Assembly: GCF_018449525.1 (NCBI RefSeq)
Contig: NZ_JAAVUS010000003.1
Span: forward strand, 496,001 to 560,000
From: Bradyrhizobium sp. dw_78
GTDB lineage: Bacteria > Pseudomonadota > Alphaproteobacteria > Rhizobiales > Xanthobacteraceae
Direction: 5' to 3'
Length of the DNA: 64,000 bases
Shown here: one piece after another, positions 48,226-57,800 of the stretch
How the letters are laid out: each line of letters begins with the position of its first letter
How positions within the stretch are numbered: position 1 is the stretch's first letter
Made by a program: the position numbers and the translations under genes
Notes under the pieces: generated by a model
What the model saw: the letters and a program-made list of their open reading frames with translations, nothing else
The model's database searches: none
What the model was told of the DNA's origin: nothing

Positions 48226-48330
48226 CTAGAGATTCGGTTCTGATTGAATCAGAACCGAATCTCTAGTTTGTTGTTTTGACGCGTTTTCTTCACGCGAACC
48301 GGTATCCACTTCGCTCAAAAACGCTCTAAT
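48226..48330. repeat. Family-A repeat with a perfect 41-base palindrome
   Basis: 48226-48266 is a perfect inverted repeat with 20-base arms and one central base (CTAGAGATTCGGTTCTGATT, G, then its reverse complement). TTGTTTTGACGCGTTTTCTT and the half CCACTTCGCTCAAAAACGCT follow. It begins eight bases after the phosphatase stop codon. The perfect arms suggest that this is the youngest or best-preserved copy in the window. Confidence 0.8.
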
Positions 48331-48560
48331 AACCCGGTCATAAAAGCGTATCGCGAATCTGCCAATTCAGCGAATTCTTGATGGGGACGGGTGGCGCCGG
48401 AGCGCCGGAGGAACGGGGCAGCAGGCTGACGCCGGACTGCAACCTCTTCGCCGCAACCTGACCCCGGAGAGAGCGGAGATGCTTGCGGTTGTGTCAGGCA
48501 AGCCCTTCCGATAGTTTCCGCGCGCGTTCAGTCCCCACATCCTTTCCCAGCAAAATCCGC
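48331..48560. other. Gene-free stretch before maf
   Basis: Together with the repeat this leaves 342 bases without a gene between the phosphatase gene and maf. In many alphaproteobacteria this slot holds infA (IF-1); none of the three forward frames encodes an IF-1-like protein here. No other feature was recognised. Confidence 0.55.
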
Positions 48561-49184
48561 ATGCTTGGCCGCCCCAAAATCGTTCTTGCTTCCGGTTCGC
48601 CGCGACGGCTCAGCCTGCTCAACCAGGCCGGCATCGAGCCTGACGCCTTGCGCCCGGCCGATGTCGATGAAACGCCGCGGCGGGCGGAATTGCCGCGCGC
48701 CTGCGCCAACCGGCTGGCCCGCGCCAAGGCCGACGCCGCGCTCAAATCGGTGCAACTCGACGACGAATTGCGCGGATCGTTCATCCTCGCGGCCGACACC
48801 GTGGTCGCGGTCGGCCGCCGCATCCTGCCCAAGGCCAATCTGGTCGACGAAGCCTCGCAGTGCCTTCGGATGCTGTCCGGGCGCAATCACCGCGTCTACA
48901 CCGCGATCTGCCTGGTGACGCCCAAGGAGGCCTTTCGCCAGCGCCTGGTGGAGACCCGCGTGCGCTTCAAGCGCCTCAGCGAGGATGATATCCAAGCCTA
49001 TATCGGCTCCGGCGAATGGCGCGGCAAGGCTGGCGGCTACGCCGTGCAGGGCATCGCCGGATCGTTCGTGGTCAAGATGGTCGGCTCCTACACCAATGTC
49101 GTCGGCCTGCCGCTGTACGAGTCGATTTCACTGCTCGGCGGCGAGGGCTTTCCGATCCGTTTCGGCTGGTTGAATGCCAGCTAA
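48561..49184 (+). CDS. maf: Maf-like nucleotide pyrophosphatase
   Basis: 207 residues from the ATG at 48561. Maf motifs are [20 protein letters not shown], the Asp/Thr pair in [29 protein letters not shown], and [20 protein letters not shown] followed by [12 protein letters not shown]. The family hydrolyses non-canonical nucleoside triphosphates such as dTTP/UTP or modified forms to monophosphates. It overlaps the yacG start by 11 bases. Confidence 0.94.
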   Translation: MLGRPKIVLASGSPRRLSLLNQAGIEPDALRPADVDETPRRAELPRACANRLARAKADAALKSVQLDDELRGSFILAADTVVAVGRRILPKANLVDEASQCLRMLSGRNHRVYTAICLVTPKEAFRQRLVETRVRFKRLSEDDIQAYIGSGEWRGKAGGYAVQGIAGSFVVKMVGSYTNVVGLPLYESISLLGGEGFPIRFGWLNAS

Positions 49185-49404
49185 GCCGCGAGGCGCGGGC
49201 CGCTCCGGCAAGGGGGCAGCCGGCCGGTCCGCCGGGCCGCCAACCAAGGCCTCGGCGAAAACTTGCCCGATCTGCGGCAAACCCGCTTCCGAAGCCACGC
49301 TGCCGTTTTGTTCTCCGCGCTGCCGGGACGTCGACCTGAACCGATGGCTGTCCGGCTCCTACGCCATTCCCGGCCGTCCGGAAGATGACGAAGAGGCGGA
49401 ATAA
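49174..49404 (+). CDS. yacG: DNA gyrase inhibitor YacG (zinc-ribbon protein)
   Basis: 76 residues. After a basic, low-complexity N-terminus the zinc knuckle is [20 protein letters not shown] (C-x2-C-x15-C-x3-C), followed by [17 protein letters not shown] and an acidic tail. This is the standard YacG pattern. YacG binds GyrB and blocks DNA binding by gyrase. It overlaps maf by 11 bases, implying coupled translation. tRNA-Phe follows 101 bases later. Confidence 0.93.
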   Translation: MPAKPRGAGRSGKGAAGRSAGPPTKASAKTCPICGKPASEATLPFCSPRCRDVDLNRWLSGSYAIPGRPEDDEEAE

Positions 49405-49505
49405 GCGTTATTTCCGTGTTATTTGGCGATATTGCCGGACGGGTGGACAGGGCGGTCCGACCTCACTATAAACCGCCCGCTCCGGGGCCTTCGGCGTCCC
49501 GAAGT

Positions 49506-49581
49506 GCCCAGGTAGCTCAGTTGGTAGAGCATGCGACTGAAAATCGCAGTGTCGGTGGTTCGATCCCGCCCCTGGGCACCA
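49506..49581 (+). tRNA. tRNA-Phe (anticodon GAA)
   Basis: GCCCAGG / CCTGGGC form the acceptor stem, and TGCGA-CTGAAAA-TCGCA the anticodon arm with anticodon GAA. TTCGATC is in the T-loop. The discriminator is A, followed by an encoded CCA. Its place after yacG is conserved in alphaproteobacteria. Confidence 0.96.
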
Positions 49582-49924
49582 TTTTCCGGTCATCTGGAAT
49601 CGCGTTTCACGGCTGATGAAGCTCCGTGTGGCTTCCGAAAATTGCCGCGACGGCTCTGTCGGAGCAATTTTGATACGCACCCCATGCGTTTCTGGCACTA
49701 CCGAAAGACGCATTTATAGCGTTTTCAAGTGATGCCGGATGCCGATTCGCATGACGGCGGTGCCGTCAAGGCAGGCTTCGTCGACTGCGGTCTTCCGTCC
49801 ATCAGGAGCGAAAAGGCTCCGGTGACGGCGAGGGATCGGGGGGCTTTACAGGTTTTGCAAGCTGCGCGCATGGTTCCAGCGGAAACCGACGTGACGCGCG
49901 GTCAAAGGGGAGTTCTTGGGTTCA
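49582..49924. other. Intergenic region after tRNA-Phe, no gene
   Basis: It holds a degraded family-A repeat start (TATAGCGTTTTCAAGTGATG, ~49717-49745). The AGGGGAG ribosome-binding site of the MFS gene is at 49906-49912. No integrase or attachment-site duplication of the tRNA end was seen. Confidence 0.5.
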
Positions 49925-51274
49925 ATGTCGTCTGTTGCTGTGGAAACGTCTATCGCCGCGCCGGTCAATCCACGCTCCCGCGTGATCCTCGCCAGCCTCA
50001 TCGGCACCACCGTCGAGTTCTACGATTTTTATGTCTATGCGACAGCGGCGGTGCTGGTTTTCCCTCATTTGTTCTTTCCGGCCGGCAACGACAGAACGGC
50101 GTTGCTGGCGTCGTTCGCGGTGTTCGGCGCGGCAATGATCGCCCGGCCGCTCGGCGCGATCTTTTTCGGACATCTCGGCGACAAGCGGGGCCGCAAGATC
50201 ACGCTGGTCGGCGCGCTGTTGACGATGGGGATCGCGACTTTCCTCATCGGCCTGCTTCCGACCTATTCCGTCGCTGGCTGGTTCGCTCCCGCATTGCTGG
50301 TTCTGCTGCGCCTGGCGCAAGGATTTGCGCTCGGCGGCGAGTGGAGCGGCGCGGCGCTGGTGGCCACGGAAAATGCGCCAAAGGGCAAGCGCGCGATCTT
50401 CGGGACTTTTCCGCAACTCGGCGCACCGCTCGGTTTCGTCATCGCCAACGGCCTTTTTTTGATGATCGCGGCGATCTTGCCGTCCAACGATCCATCGCGG
50501 CCGTCGGATGCTTTTCTCGCCTGGGGATGGCGCATTCCATTCCTGTTCTCGGCGGTGATGGTCATCGTCGGTTTGTGGGTCCGCCTGAATCTCGTTGAAA
50601 GCAAAGCATTCGAACGAACCGTGAGGACGGGGCAGGTTCACAAGGTGCCGCTCGCTGCGGCGATCAGGACTTACTGGAAGGAACTGATCCTCGGCACCTT
50701 CTACATGCTGGCCACCTATGTGCTGTTCTATCTGATGACCACGTTTTCGCTCAGCTACGGGCGTGCGGCGGTCAACGGCGCGCTGCCCGGCCTCGGCTAT
50801 GACTACCGAACGTTCGTCCTGATGATGATCGTCGGCGTGGTGTTCTTCGGAATCTTCACGCTCCTTTCCGGTCCCTGGGCCGATCGATGGGGACGCCGCA
50901 AGACGCTGATCTGGATCACGGTCGCCATCGCCATCTTTGGTGTGGTCTGGGTGCCGATGCTGGCGGCCGGCTTTGCCGGCGTCATGGCGTGGCTGATTCT
51001 TGGGTTCGCCCTCATGGGCATGACGTTCGGACCCATGGGCGCTCTGCTTCCCGAACTGTTTCCGGCGAATGTCCGCTACACGGGCTCGGGCATTTCATAC
51101 AATGTCTCGTCGATCCTGGGTGCCGCCGTGGCTCCTTTCATCGCGGTCGCGCTTTGGAGCGCCGGCGGTGGAAGTCCGTTCCTGGTCGGCATCTATCTTT
51201 CCGCCATGGCGGTTCTGACGTTGCTGGCGCTGCTGATCGGCAAGGAAACAAAGGACGTCGATATCGACGCGTAG
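49925..51274 (+). CDS. MFS transporter, metabolite:H+ symporter (MHS) type
   Basis: 449 residues from the ATG at 49925; a TTG at 49916 lies only three bases from the AGGGGAG and is the alternative. MHS features are SLIGTTVEFYDFYVYATAAV, GHLGDKRGRKITLVGAL, LRLAQGFALGGEWSGAALVA, the central WADRWGRRKTLIWITV, LLPELFPANVRYTGSGISYN and the C-terminus KETKDVDI. Twelve helices are expected. It lacks the large insert of the relative at 15191-16879. The likely substrate is a small organic acid or betaine. Confidence 0.92.
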   Translation: MSSVAVETSIAAPVNPRSRVILASLIGTTVEFYDFYVYATAAVLVFPHLFFPAGNDRTALLASFAVFGAAMIARPLGAIFFGHLGDKRGRKITLVGALLTMGIATFLIGLLPTYSVAGWFAPALLVLLRLAQGFALGGEWSGAALVATENAPKGKRAIFGTFPQLGAPLGFVIANGLFLMIAAILPSNDPSRPSDAFLAWGWRIPFLFSAVMVIVGLWVRLNLVESKAFERTVRTGQVHKVPLAAAIRTYWKELILGTFYMLATYVLFYLMTTFSLSYGRAAVNGALPGLGYDYRTFVLMMIVGVVFFGIFTLLSGPWADRWGRRKTLIWITVAIAIFGVVWVPMLAAGFAGVMAWLILGFALMGMTFGPMGALLPELFPANVRYTGSGISYNVSSILGAAVAPFIAVALWSAGGGSPFLVGIYLSAMAVLTLLALLIGKETKDVDIDA

Positions 51275-51551
51275 GGATTAAGCGGCAACAGAGCTCGCGT
51301 GGCGAGGGGGAGCTGTCTCCCATTTTTCTTCAAGAAGTTAAGCCCTTGCAGGCAAGTATGCTTGCTCGACTGTTCGGCACGGGTAGGCAAAATGCCGGAT
51401 CTGGTGGTACGTCCAATGGAGCGCGCTTGTTCGCGGCTTTCTCTCCGCGTGCGGTGGATTCCTGCCGATGTGCGCGATAACTTAATTTACCGAGCGCTCC
51501 ACTTTCCGCTGGGCGGGACGATGCTCTCCTGAACATTCGGAGGCCGGCGCC

Positions 51552-51896
51552 GTGAAGACCATTGCACTTCTGTTCGGACTAAGTGTTCTTTCAACACCGG
51601 CGCTTGCACAAACCATCAGCGCCACCGAAGCTTCAGCGCATGTTGGTGAGACAGTCACCGTAAGAGGCGTGGTCGATGAGGTGCATACCACCGGGCGCGG
51701 TACCACGTTTCTGGACCTCGGCGGTACGTATCCGGACGAGGCCTTTACCGGCGTCATATTTTCGGAAGATGCGGGAGCGTTTCCGAACGCACAGTCGCTT
51801 GAAGGCAGAACCGTTGACATCAGGGGCCCTGTGCAACTCTATCACGGCAGGCCCGAAATTATCTTGCGGTCGGCCACTCAGCTGAAGCCGGAATGA
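51552..51896 (+). CDS. Small exported protein with probable OB-fold
   Basis: 114 residues. The signal peptide MKTIALLFGLSVLSTPALAQ is cleaved after ALA. The mature ~94 residues are beta-rich: VGETVTVRGVVDEVHTTGRG, TTFLDLGGTYPDEAFTGVIF, EGRTVDIRGPVQLYHGRPEI and ILRSATQL. This order resembles small bacterial OB-fold domains related to nucleic-acid-binding modules. It should be periplasmic; the ligand is unknown. GGAGG precedes the start by about seven bases. Confidence 0.75.
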   Translation: MKTIALLFGLSVLSTPALAQTISATEASAHVGETVTVRGVVDEVHTTGRGTTFLDLGGTYPDEAFTGVIFSEDAGAFPNAQSLEGRTVDIRGPVQLYHGRPEIILRSATQLKPE

Positions 51897-52022
51897 CGTG
51901 GCTTCGGCCGTTGCCGTCCGTGATGTGCTGCGAAATAGGCAGCACATTGAGCAAATTTGCTGCTTCGCGACGGCTGCGCGGATATGCGATCAATGCGGGG
52001 AACCGCACAGGACGCCGCCGCG

Positions 52023-53549
52023 ATGGACCAGGACGGATCGAGAGACGCGAAGGCCCCGATATCGAGGGATCGGACCGCCCGTTCGGGAAACCGCGCCGAT
52101 CTTGCCGCTCTCAGCGCCCGCGCGCGGGCCGATCTCGCCAGCCTGAGTTATCCCACGACGGGCTGGGTCACCAGGTCCACCACCAGATCCGGCATGCCGG
52201 TCCATGCCGTGGTGATCGTCGGTGGCGGACAGTCGGGTCTTGCGATTGCCGCCGCCCTGCGGCGCGACGGTGTCGAGGATGTCGTCATCCTCGACAAGTC
52301 GCCTGCCGGCCGGGAAGGCGTCTGGGACGATTTCGCCCGCATGGAGGAATTGCGGACGCCGAAGGCGCTCAACGGCATGGAATTCGGCTGCCCCAGTCTT
52401 TCGGTGCAGGCCTGGTACAGCGAAACCTACGGGGCCGACGCCTGGGCCGCGCTGGACCGCATTCCGCGATTGGACTGGGCGGATTATCTCCGCTGGTATC
52501 AGGCGACTCTCGAGATCAAGATCGAGAACGATACCCTGGTGACGGACATCCGCGCCGCGACGGGGGAGCCCGGCCTCTTGGAGGTGGTTGCCCAGGCCGG
52601 CGCGCGGACGGTGCTATGGACCGCGCGCACGGTCGTTATCGCGTCGGGCTTCGACGGTGCGGGCGCGTGGCGCGTGCCTGCCCTTGTCAGCGACTCGCTG
52701 CCGCGCGACCGCTACAGCCATAGCAACGGACCGGTCGATTTCGCGCGGCTCCGGGGCGCCAGAATTGCCATTCTCGGCAATGGAGCGTCGGCGTTCGACA
52801 ATGCCAATGCGGCGCTCGCCGCAGGTGCTGCGCGGGTCGATCTTTGCTTCCGCCGCGACAGGCTGCCGCGATTCAACCCGCATCGTTATCTCGAGACCGC
52901 CGGAACGATGACGCACTTCTCCCGGCTCGATCCCGCAATACGCTGGCGCGTGGCGCGCTATATGCGGCTGGTCGATCAGCCGCCGCCTCCGCGGGGTTTC
53001 CGGACAGCGCTGGCCCATCCCGATTTCCATCTGCACCCGGCCTGTCCCTGGCTCTCCGTGGCGCTGCAGGGAACGGAGGTCGCCGTGGAAACCCCGCAAG
53101 GGCGGCTGTTGTGCGACCATCTGCTCTGCGCGACCGGCCTTGTCGTCGATCTTGCTGCGCGCCCCGAACTGAGTTCGCTCGCCTCGCAGATCGCGCTGTG
53201 GCGCGATCGCTACCAGCCGGAGCCCGACGAGGCCGACGAGCGGCTTGGCGCCTATCCGTTCGTCGCGCCCGACTTCAGCTTTGATCCGCGCGACGAAGCG
53301 TCGGCCTGGGTCAGCCGGGTTTTCTGTTTCAATTTCGCCAGCGCCGTCAGCCACGGTCCGCACATGACCTCGATCAGCGGGCATAGGCATGCGCTGCCGC
53401 AGCTGGTGCGCGGCGTGACCGGCCGTCTCTTCGAGCAGCAGGCCGGCAGCTTTCTCGGCCGGTTCATCGATTACGCCGACCCCGACCTCGATGTGCCGCT
53501 CGACTTCGAATTGACCCATGCCGCCCCGTTCACCTCTGGCCAGAAATGA
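52023..53549 (+). CDS. FAD/NAD(P)-binding oxidoreductase (HpyO/flavin monooxygenase-like)
   Basis: 508 residues from the ATG at 52023; the longer frame from 51957 has no binding site. The FAD motif GGGQSGLAIAAALRR lies at ~65-80, the NADPH motif ILGNGASAFDNANAALAAGA in the middle, and CATGLVVD in the C-terminal FAD contact. This layout is that of class B flavin monooxygenases and of the flavoprotein HpyO. The next gene, 7 bases on, is AllA-like, so the pair may act in purine or ureide breakdown. No other purine genes are present, so this is uncertain. Confidence 0.82.
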   Translation: MDQDGSRDAKAPISRDRTARSGNRADLAALSARARADLASLSYPTTGWVTRSTTRSGMPVHAVVIVGGGQSGLAIAAALRRDGVEDVVILDKSPAGREGVWDDFARMEELRTPKALNGMEFGCPSLSVQAWYSETYGADAWAALDRIPRLDWADYLRWYQATLEIKIENDTLVTDIRAATGEPGLLEVVAQAGARTVLWTARTVVIASGFDGAGAWRVPALVSDSLPRDRYSHSNGPVDFARLRGARIAILGNGASAFDNANAALAAGAARVDLCFRRDRLPRFNPHRYLETAGTMTHFSRLDPAIRWRVARYMRLVDQPPPPRGFRTALAHPDFHLHPACPWLSVALQGTEVAVETPQGRLLCDHLLCATGLVVDLAARPELSSLASQIALWRDRYQPEPDEADERLGAYPFVAPDFSFDPRDEASAWVSRVFCFNFASAVSHGPHMTSISGHRHALPQLVRGVTGRLFEQQAGSFLGRFIDYADPDLDVPLDFELTHAAPFTSGQK

Positions 53550-53556
53550 GATCGCC

Positions 53557-54060
53557 ATGAGCACCGTTACCAGCACTGTTGAAACCGTCACCGTTCCGGT
53601 CGCCGAATTGACGCCGGAAGCTTTCGCGCCCTATGGCTCCGTGATCGTGCCGATGGAGGACGGCGTGCCGTTCGGTTCGGCGGATGCGCAACTTGATCTG
53701 TCCGGCGGCACGCCCCGCTTTTACGCGATGCGTATTCCGGCCCGCGGCCTGACGATCAGCCGCATCACCCGGCACAAGGCCGTCACCCAGGCCCTGGCCT
53801 CCGTGGGCGGAAATAGCTGGTATCTCGGTGTCGCCCCGCCCGGGGCGGCGGACGTTCCGGCGTTCGAGGCCATTCAGGTGTTCCGCGTTCCGGGCACGGT
53901 CGCCGTCGCGCTCAAAAAGGGCACCTGGCATGCAGGGCCGCTTTTCGAGGGCGAGGCACAGAGTTTCTTCAACCTTGAATTGGCCGATACCAACATCGTC
54001 GACCACGATACCTGCGACCTTGCGAAACATTACGGCCGGATTCTCGGCCCGGTCGGCTGA
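53557..54060 (+). CDS. Ureidoglycolate lyase-like protein (AllA family)
   Basis: 167 residues from the ATG at 53557. It has LTPEAFAPYGSVIVPMEDGV, SRITRHKAVTQALASVGG, WYLGVAPPG, FRVPGTVAVALKKGTWHAGP and ELADTNIVDHDTCDL, the cupin-like pattern of AllA/ureidoglycolate hydrolase proteins. If canonical, it releases urea from ureidoglycolate to give glyoxylate. It is cotranscribed with the flavoprotein gene and ends convergent with a TetR gene. Confidence 0.85.
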   Translation: MSTVTSTVETVTVPVAELTPEAFAPYGSVIVPMEDGVPFGSADAQLDLSGGTPRFYAMRIPARGLTISRITRHKAVTQALASVGGNSWYLGVAPPGAADVPAFEAIQVFRVPGTVAVALKKGTWHAGPLFEGEAQSFFNLELADTNIVDHDTCDLAKHYGRILGPVG

Positions 54061-54084
54061 GACCGCCGCACGCGGCCTTAACGC

Positions 54085-54726
54085 TTACGCGATGGTCCGG
54101 CGCTGCTCGATGCCTTTGTGCGTCGTGTCCTTGCGTTTCGCCTTCGGCTTTTTCTCGAACGATTCGATGACGGTGCGCGCGGTGTGGATGAATTCGGCGC
54201 TGGGGCCTTTCCGGCCCGCGGTCACGCGGCAGACCCGCGCGCCTTCCAGAAGCAGCGTGAGCGTGTCGGCGAGCGCCTCGGATTGAACGACGCCGGCGGC
54301 GCGGCACAGCGCCGCCAGGCGGTCGCGGTGATGGATCTTCAATTGTTCGATCAGTTTTCGGGCCGGATGATTGTCCTCCGTCAACTCGACGGCGACATTG
54401 GCGAGATCGCAGCCGCGGCCGTCCGCGCTGACGCATTCGGCCGCGCGCATCAGCCAGTCGTCCAGCTGGGCCTGCGAATCGCCCGGATGGTCGCGCGCGA
54501 TCTCCTGCCACATCGTCTCGCCTTCCGCCGCGACGGTCCGCACATAGGCGAGAATGAGTTCGTCCTTGGATTCGAAATGCCGGTAGAGCGTCATCTTGTT
54601 GGTGCCGGCCGCGTCGGCGATGGTGTCGACGCCGACCCCGCGAATGCCGTGCCGATGAAACAGCTCGCGCGCCGCGGCGATAATGCGTTCGCGCGGCCGG
54701 ACGATTGCGGCAGGGACCCCGGACAT
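54085..54726 (-). CDS. TetR family repressor of the RND efflux operon
   Basis: 213 residues. The DNA-binding domain is RERIIAAARELFHRHGIRGV then DTIADAAGTNKMTLYRHFES (residues ~12-52). The C-terminus is basic (KKPKAKRKDTTHKG). It is divergent from the RND pump gene, and the 167-base gap holds two near-identical palindromes around GTTACC-N4-GGTAAC, one covering the -10 box. It therefore most likely represses the pump. Confidence 0.9.
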   Translation of the reverse strand: MSGVPAAIVRPRERIIAAARELFHRHGIRGVGVDTIADAAGTNKMTLYRHFESKDELILAYVRTVAAEGETMWQEIARDHPGDSQAQLDDWLMRAAECVSADGRGCDLANVAVELTEDNHPARKLIEQLKIHHRDRLAALCRAAGVVQSEALADTLTLLLEGARVCRVTAGRKGPSAEFIHTARTVIESFEKKPKAKRKDTTHKGIEQRRTIA

Positions 54727-54762
54727 TTCACGTCCCCTTGCGGGTTTTCATGGCACCACTAC

Positions 54763-54814
54763 TTGACCTAAATGTTACCGATCGGTAACATGGCCTGTTA
54801 CTGATGGGTAACAT
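54763..54814. promoter_or_regulatory. RND operon promoter with two TetR operators
   Basis: TTGACC (54763-54768), a 17-base spacer and TAACAT (54786-54791) form the promoter. Operator 1, ATGTTACCGATCGGTAACAT (54772-54791), is a perfect 20-base palindrome over the spacer and -10. Operator 2, CTGTTACTGATGGGTAACAT (54795-54814), matches it at 17 of 20 positions, with centres 23 bases apart. Confidence 0.75.
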
Positions 54815-54828
54815 CGCGGCGTACTTAA

Positions 54829-54881
54829 CGTCAAGACACCGAATATCAAAACACCAAACATCAAGACATCGAACGTCAAGG
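54829..54881 (+). repeat. Tandem 15-base repeats in the RND operon leader
   Basis: Three imperfect 15-base units (CGTCAAGACACCGAA, TATCAAAACACCAAA, CATCAAGACATCGAA) and a partial fourth (CGTCAAGG) lie between the operators and the start codon. The unit length preserves reading frame, but the ATG at 54804 that would read them lies inside operator 2. I treat them as untranslated leader. Confidence 0.75.
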
Positions 54882-54893
54882 TCGGAAAGCTTC

Positions 54894-57800
54894 ATGGTCA
54901 ATTTCTTCATTCACCGTCCGATCTTCGCATCGTCCATTGCCGTGATCATGGTGCTGGCCGGAGCCATCTGTTATTTCCTGCTGCCGGTTTCACAATTTCC
55001 GGACATCACGCCGCCGCAGGTCGTGGTCAGCGCGACCTATCCGGGCGCGAGCGCGCAAGTCGTCGCCGATACGGTGACCACGCCGCTTGAACAGCAGATC
55101 AACGGCGTGCAGGGGATGACGTATATGTCGTCCGCCAGTTCCAATGACGGCTCGTCCACGATCACGATCACCTTCGATGTCGGCTACCCCTTGAGCATTG
55201 CCGCGGTCGACGTACAAAACCGCGTGGCGCAGGCCGCCGCTTCGCTGCCGCCGATCGTCAACCAGGCTGGCGTCATCATCAAGAAGCAGAATCCCAATTT
55301 CGTGCTGATCGTGAACCTGGTCTCGCCGGATCGCTCGGTCGATCCGGTCGCGCTCAGCAATTACGCCTATTTGCAGGTGGTCGATCCCTTGAAGCGCGTG
55401 CCCGGCGTCGGCGACGTGCAGATTTTCGGCGAGCGGCGCTATTCGATGCGGGTCTGGCTCGACCCGGACAAGCTCGCCAAGCTCGGCATCACCGCCGTCG
55501 ATGTGCAGAACGCCGTGGCCGAACAGAACGTCCAGGTCGCAGCCGGCAAGATCGGCGAGTCGCCGTCGCCTCCCGGCACGGCGTTCGAGATGCAGGTCAA
55601 CGCCACCGGGCGTTTGAGCGATCCCGAGCAGTTCAAGGACATCATCGTCCGCTCCGATCCCGCGACCGGCTCGATCGTGCGGCTGCGCGACGTCGCCCGC
55701 GTCGAACTCGGCGCGTTGCAATATTCCTCCACCGCCGTGTTCGGCGCCGACCCGACCGTGGTGCTCGGCGTGTTCCAGATGCCGGGCTCGAACGCGCTCG
55801 ACCTGCAGCAGCACGTCAAGGACAAGATGGAGGAGCTGTCCAAGCGGTTCCCGAAGGGGATCGCTTATGCGATGCATTACGACACCACGCGGTTCGTCTC
55901 GGCGGCCAAGCGTGACGTGATCATCACGCTGGTCGAGGCGCTGATCCTCGTCGTGCTGGTGGTCTTTATTTTCCTGCAGAACTGGCGGACCACGCTGATT
56001 CCGACCATCGCCATCCCGGTGTCGCTGATCGCGACGCTCGCGGTGATGGAGATGATGGGCTTTTCGATGAACATGCTGAGCCTGCTCGGCATGGTGCTCG
56101 CGATCGGGCTCGTCGTCGACGACGCGATCGTGGTGGTCGAAAACGTCGAGCGGCAGCTGGAAAACGGCCTGCCGCCGCTGCGCGCCGCGCAGGCGGCGAT
56201 GGCCGAAGTGACGGGGCCCATCATCGCGACGACCGCGGTGCTGATGGCGGTGTTCGTTCCGGTTGCCTTCATCCCCGGCGTGGCCGGCCGGCTCTACAAT
56301 CAGTTCGCGCTGACGGTCGCGATCTCGGTCGGTATCTCCGCGTTCAACTCGCTGACCTTGAGCCCGGCCTTGAGCGCCGCGTTGCTGCGGCACCGGCCGC
56401 CGCCCAATTTTGCGCCATTCCGCTGGTTCAATCAGGGGTTCGACTGGCTCTCGCATAGTTACGCCGGCATGGTGCGCGGCCTGATCCGGCTGCGCTGGGC
56501 GATCCTGGGCCTGTTCGTGGTGGTGTTGGGGGCGACCGTCTATTTGTCGCAGCGCATTCCATCGAGCTTCCTTCCCGTGGAAGATCAGGGCTACTTCTTT
56601 GTCGTGATCCAGCTTCCGGACGGTGCGTCGCTGCAGCGGACCGACGAGGTTGCCGAGAAGGTCCGCCAGGTCCTGCAAAGCACGCCGGGCATCGACATCG
56701 TCGGTTCGATCACCGGGCTCAACTTCCTCACCAACGCGTCGCAGTCAAACTCGGCGGTGGAGTTCGCGATCCTGAAGCCTTGGGACGAGCGGCCGCCTTC
56801 GCAGAGCGCCATGCGCCTGGTTGCGGAAGTGCGGCCGAAATTGCTGGCGATCCCCGAGGCGATGGCGCTCAGTTTCGACCCGCCCTCGATTCCGGGTCTC
56901 GGCACCATGGGCGGATTCGAATTCCAGGTCGAGGATCTGACCGGGCGAGGCGCCTTCGCGCTGAACGAGGCCACGCAAGCCCTGATCGCCGAGGCGCGGA
57001 AGCAGCCCGAGCTCAATCCGATGCAGCTGTTCTCGTCGTTCTCGACCTCGACGCCGCAGTACAACTATGACCTCGACCGTACCAAGGCGAAGCTGCTCGG
57101 TCTCAACATCCCCGACGTCTTCAACACGCTGCAGATCTTCCTCGGCTCGCTCTACGTCAACGACTTCAACCTGTTCGGCCGCACCTTCCGCGTGACGTTG
57201 CAGGCGGATACCGACCGGCGCGCCGCGGCCAGCGATCTGTCGCGGCTCTATGTGCGCAATGCCAGCGGCGGCATGGTGCCGCTGAGTACGCTCGGCCAGT
57301 TGAAGCCGATCGTCGGTCCGGAGACCGTGCCGCATTACAACAATTACGGTTCGGCCCTGATCAATGGCGGGCCCGCGCCCGGCTACAGTTCGGGGCAGGC
57401 GGTCACCGCCATGGAGCGGGCCGCTGCGATCGCGTTGCCGCGCGATTTCGCGTTCGAATGGACGGGCATCACCTTCCAGGAATTGAAAGCGGGATCGATC
57501 GCCACCATCGTCTTCATCCTGGCGATCGTGTTCGTGTTCCTGATCCTGGCCGCGCAATATGAGAGCTGGTCGATGCCGTTCATGGTGCTGTTCGCGGTGC
57601 CGCTGGCGTTGTTCGGCGCGTTCCTGGCGCTGTTCGTGCGGGGTCTGCAGACCGACGTCTATTCGCAAATCGGCTTCGTGATGTTGATCGGATTGTCGGC
57701 CAAGAACGCCATTCTGATCGTCGAGTTCGCCAAGCGGCGCCGGCTGGAGGGATTGAGCATCGTGGATGCGGCGATGGAAGCCGCGCGGCTGCGGCTCCGT

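Noticed and set aside
49582-51551. tRNA-Phe as the edge of a second genomic island
   Set aside because: The downstream MHS gene has normal GC and codon use; only a doubtful integrase-like scrap is present.
54829-54881. CRISPR array
   Set aside because: Units are contiguous 15-mers without spacers and there are no cas genes.
54804-54893. ATG at 54804 as start of the RND pump
   Set aside because: It lies inside operator 2 and would add a repeat-encoded tail; GGAAAG and the standard MVNFFIHRP start support 54894.
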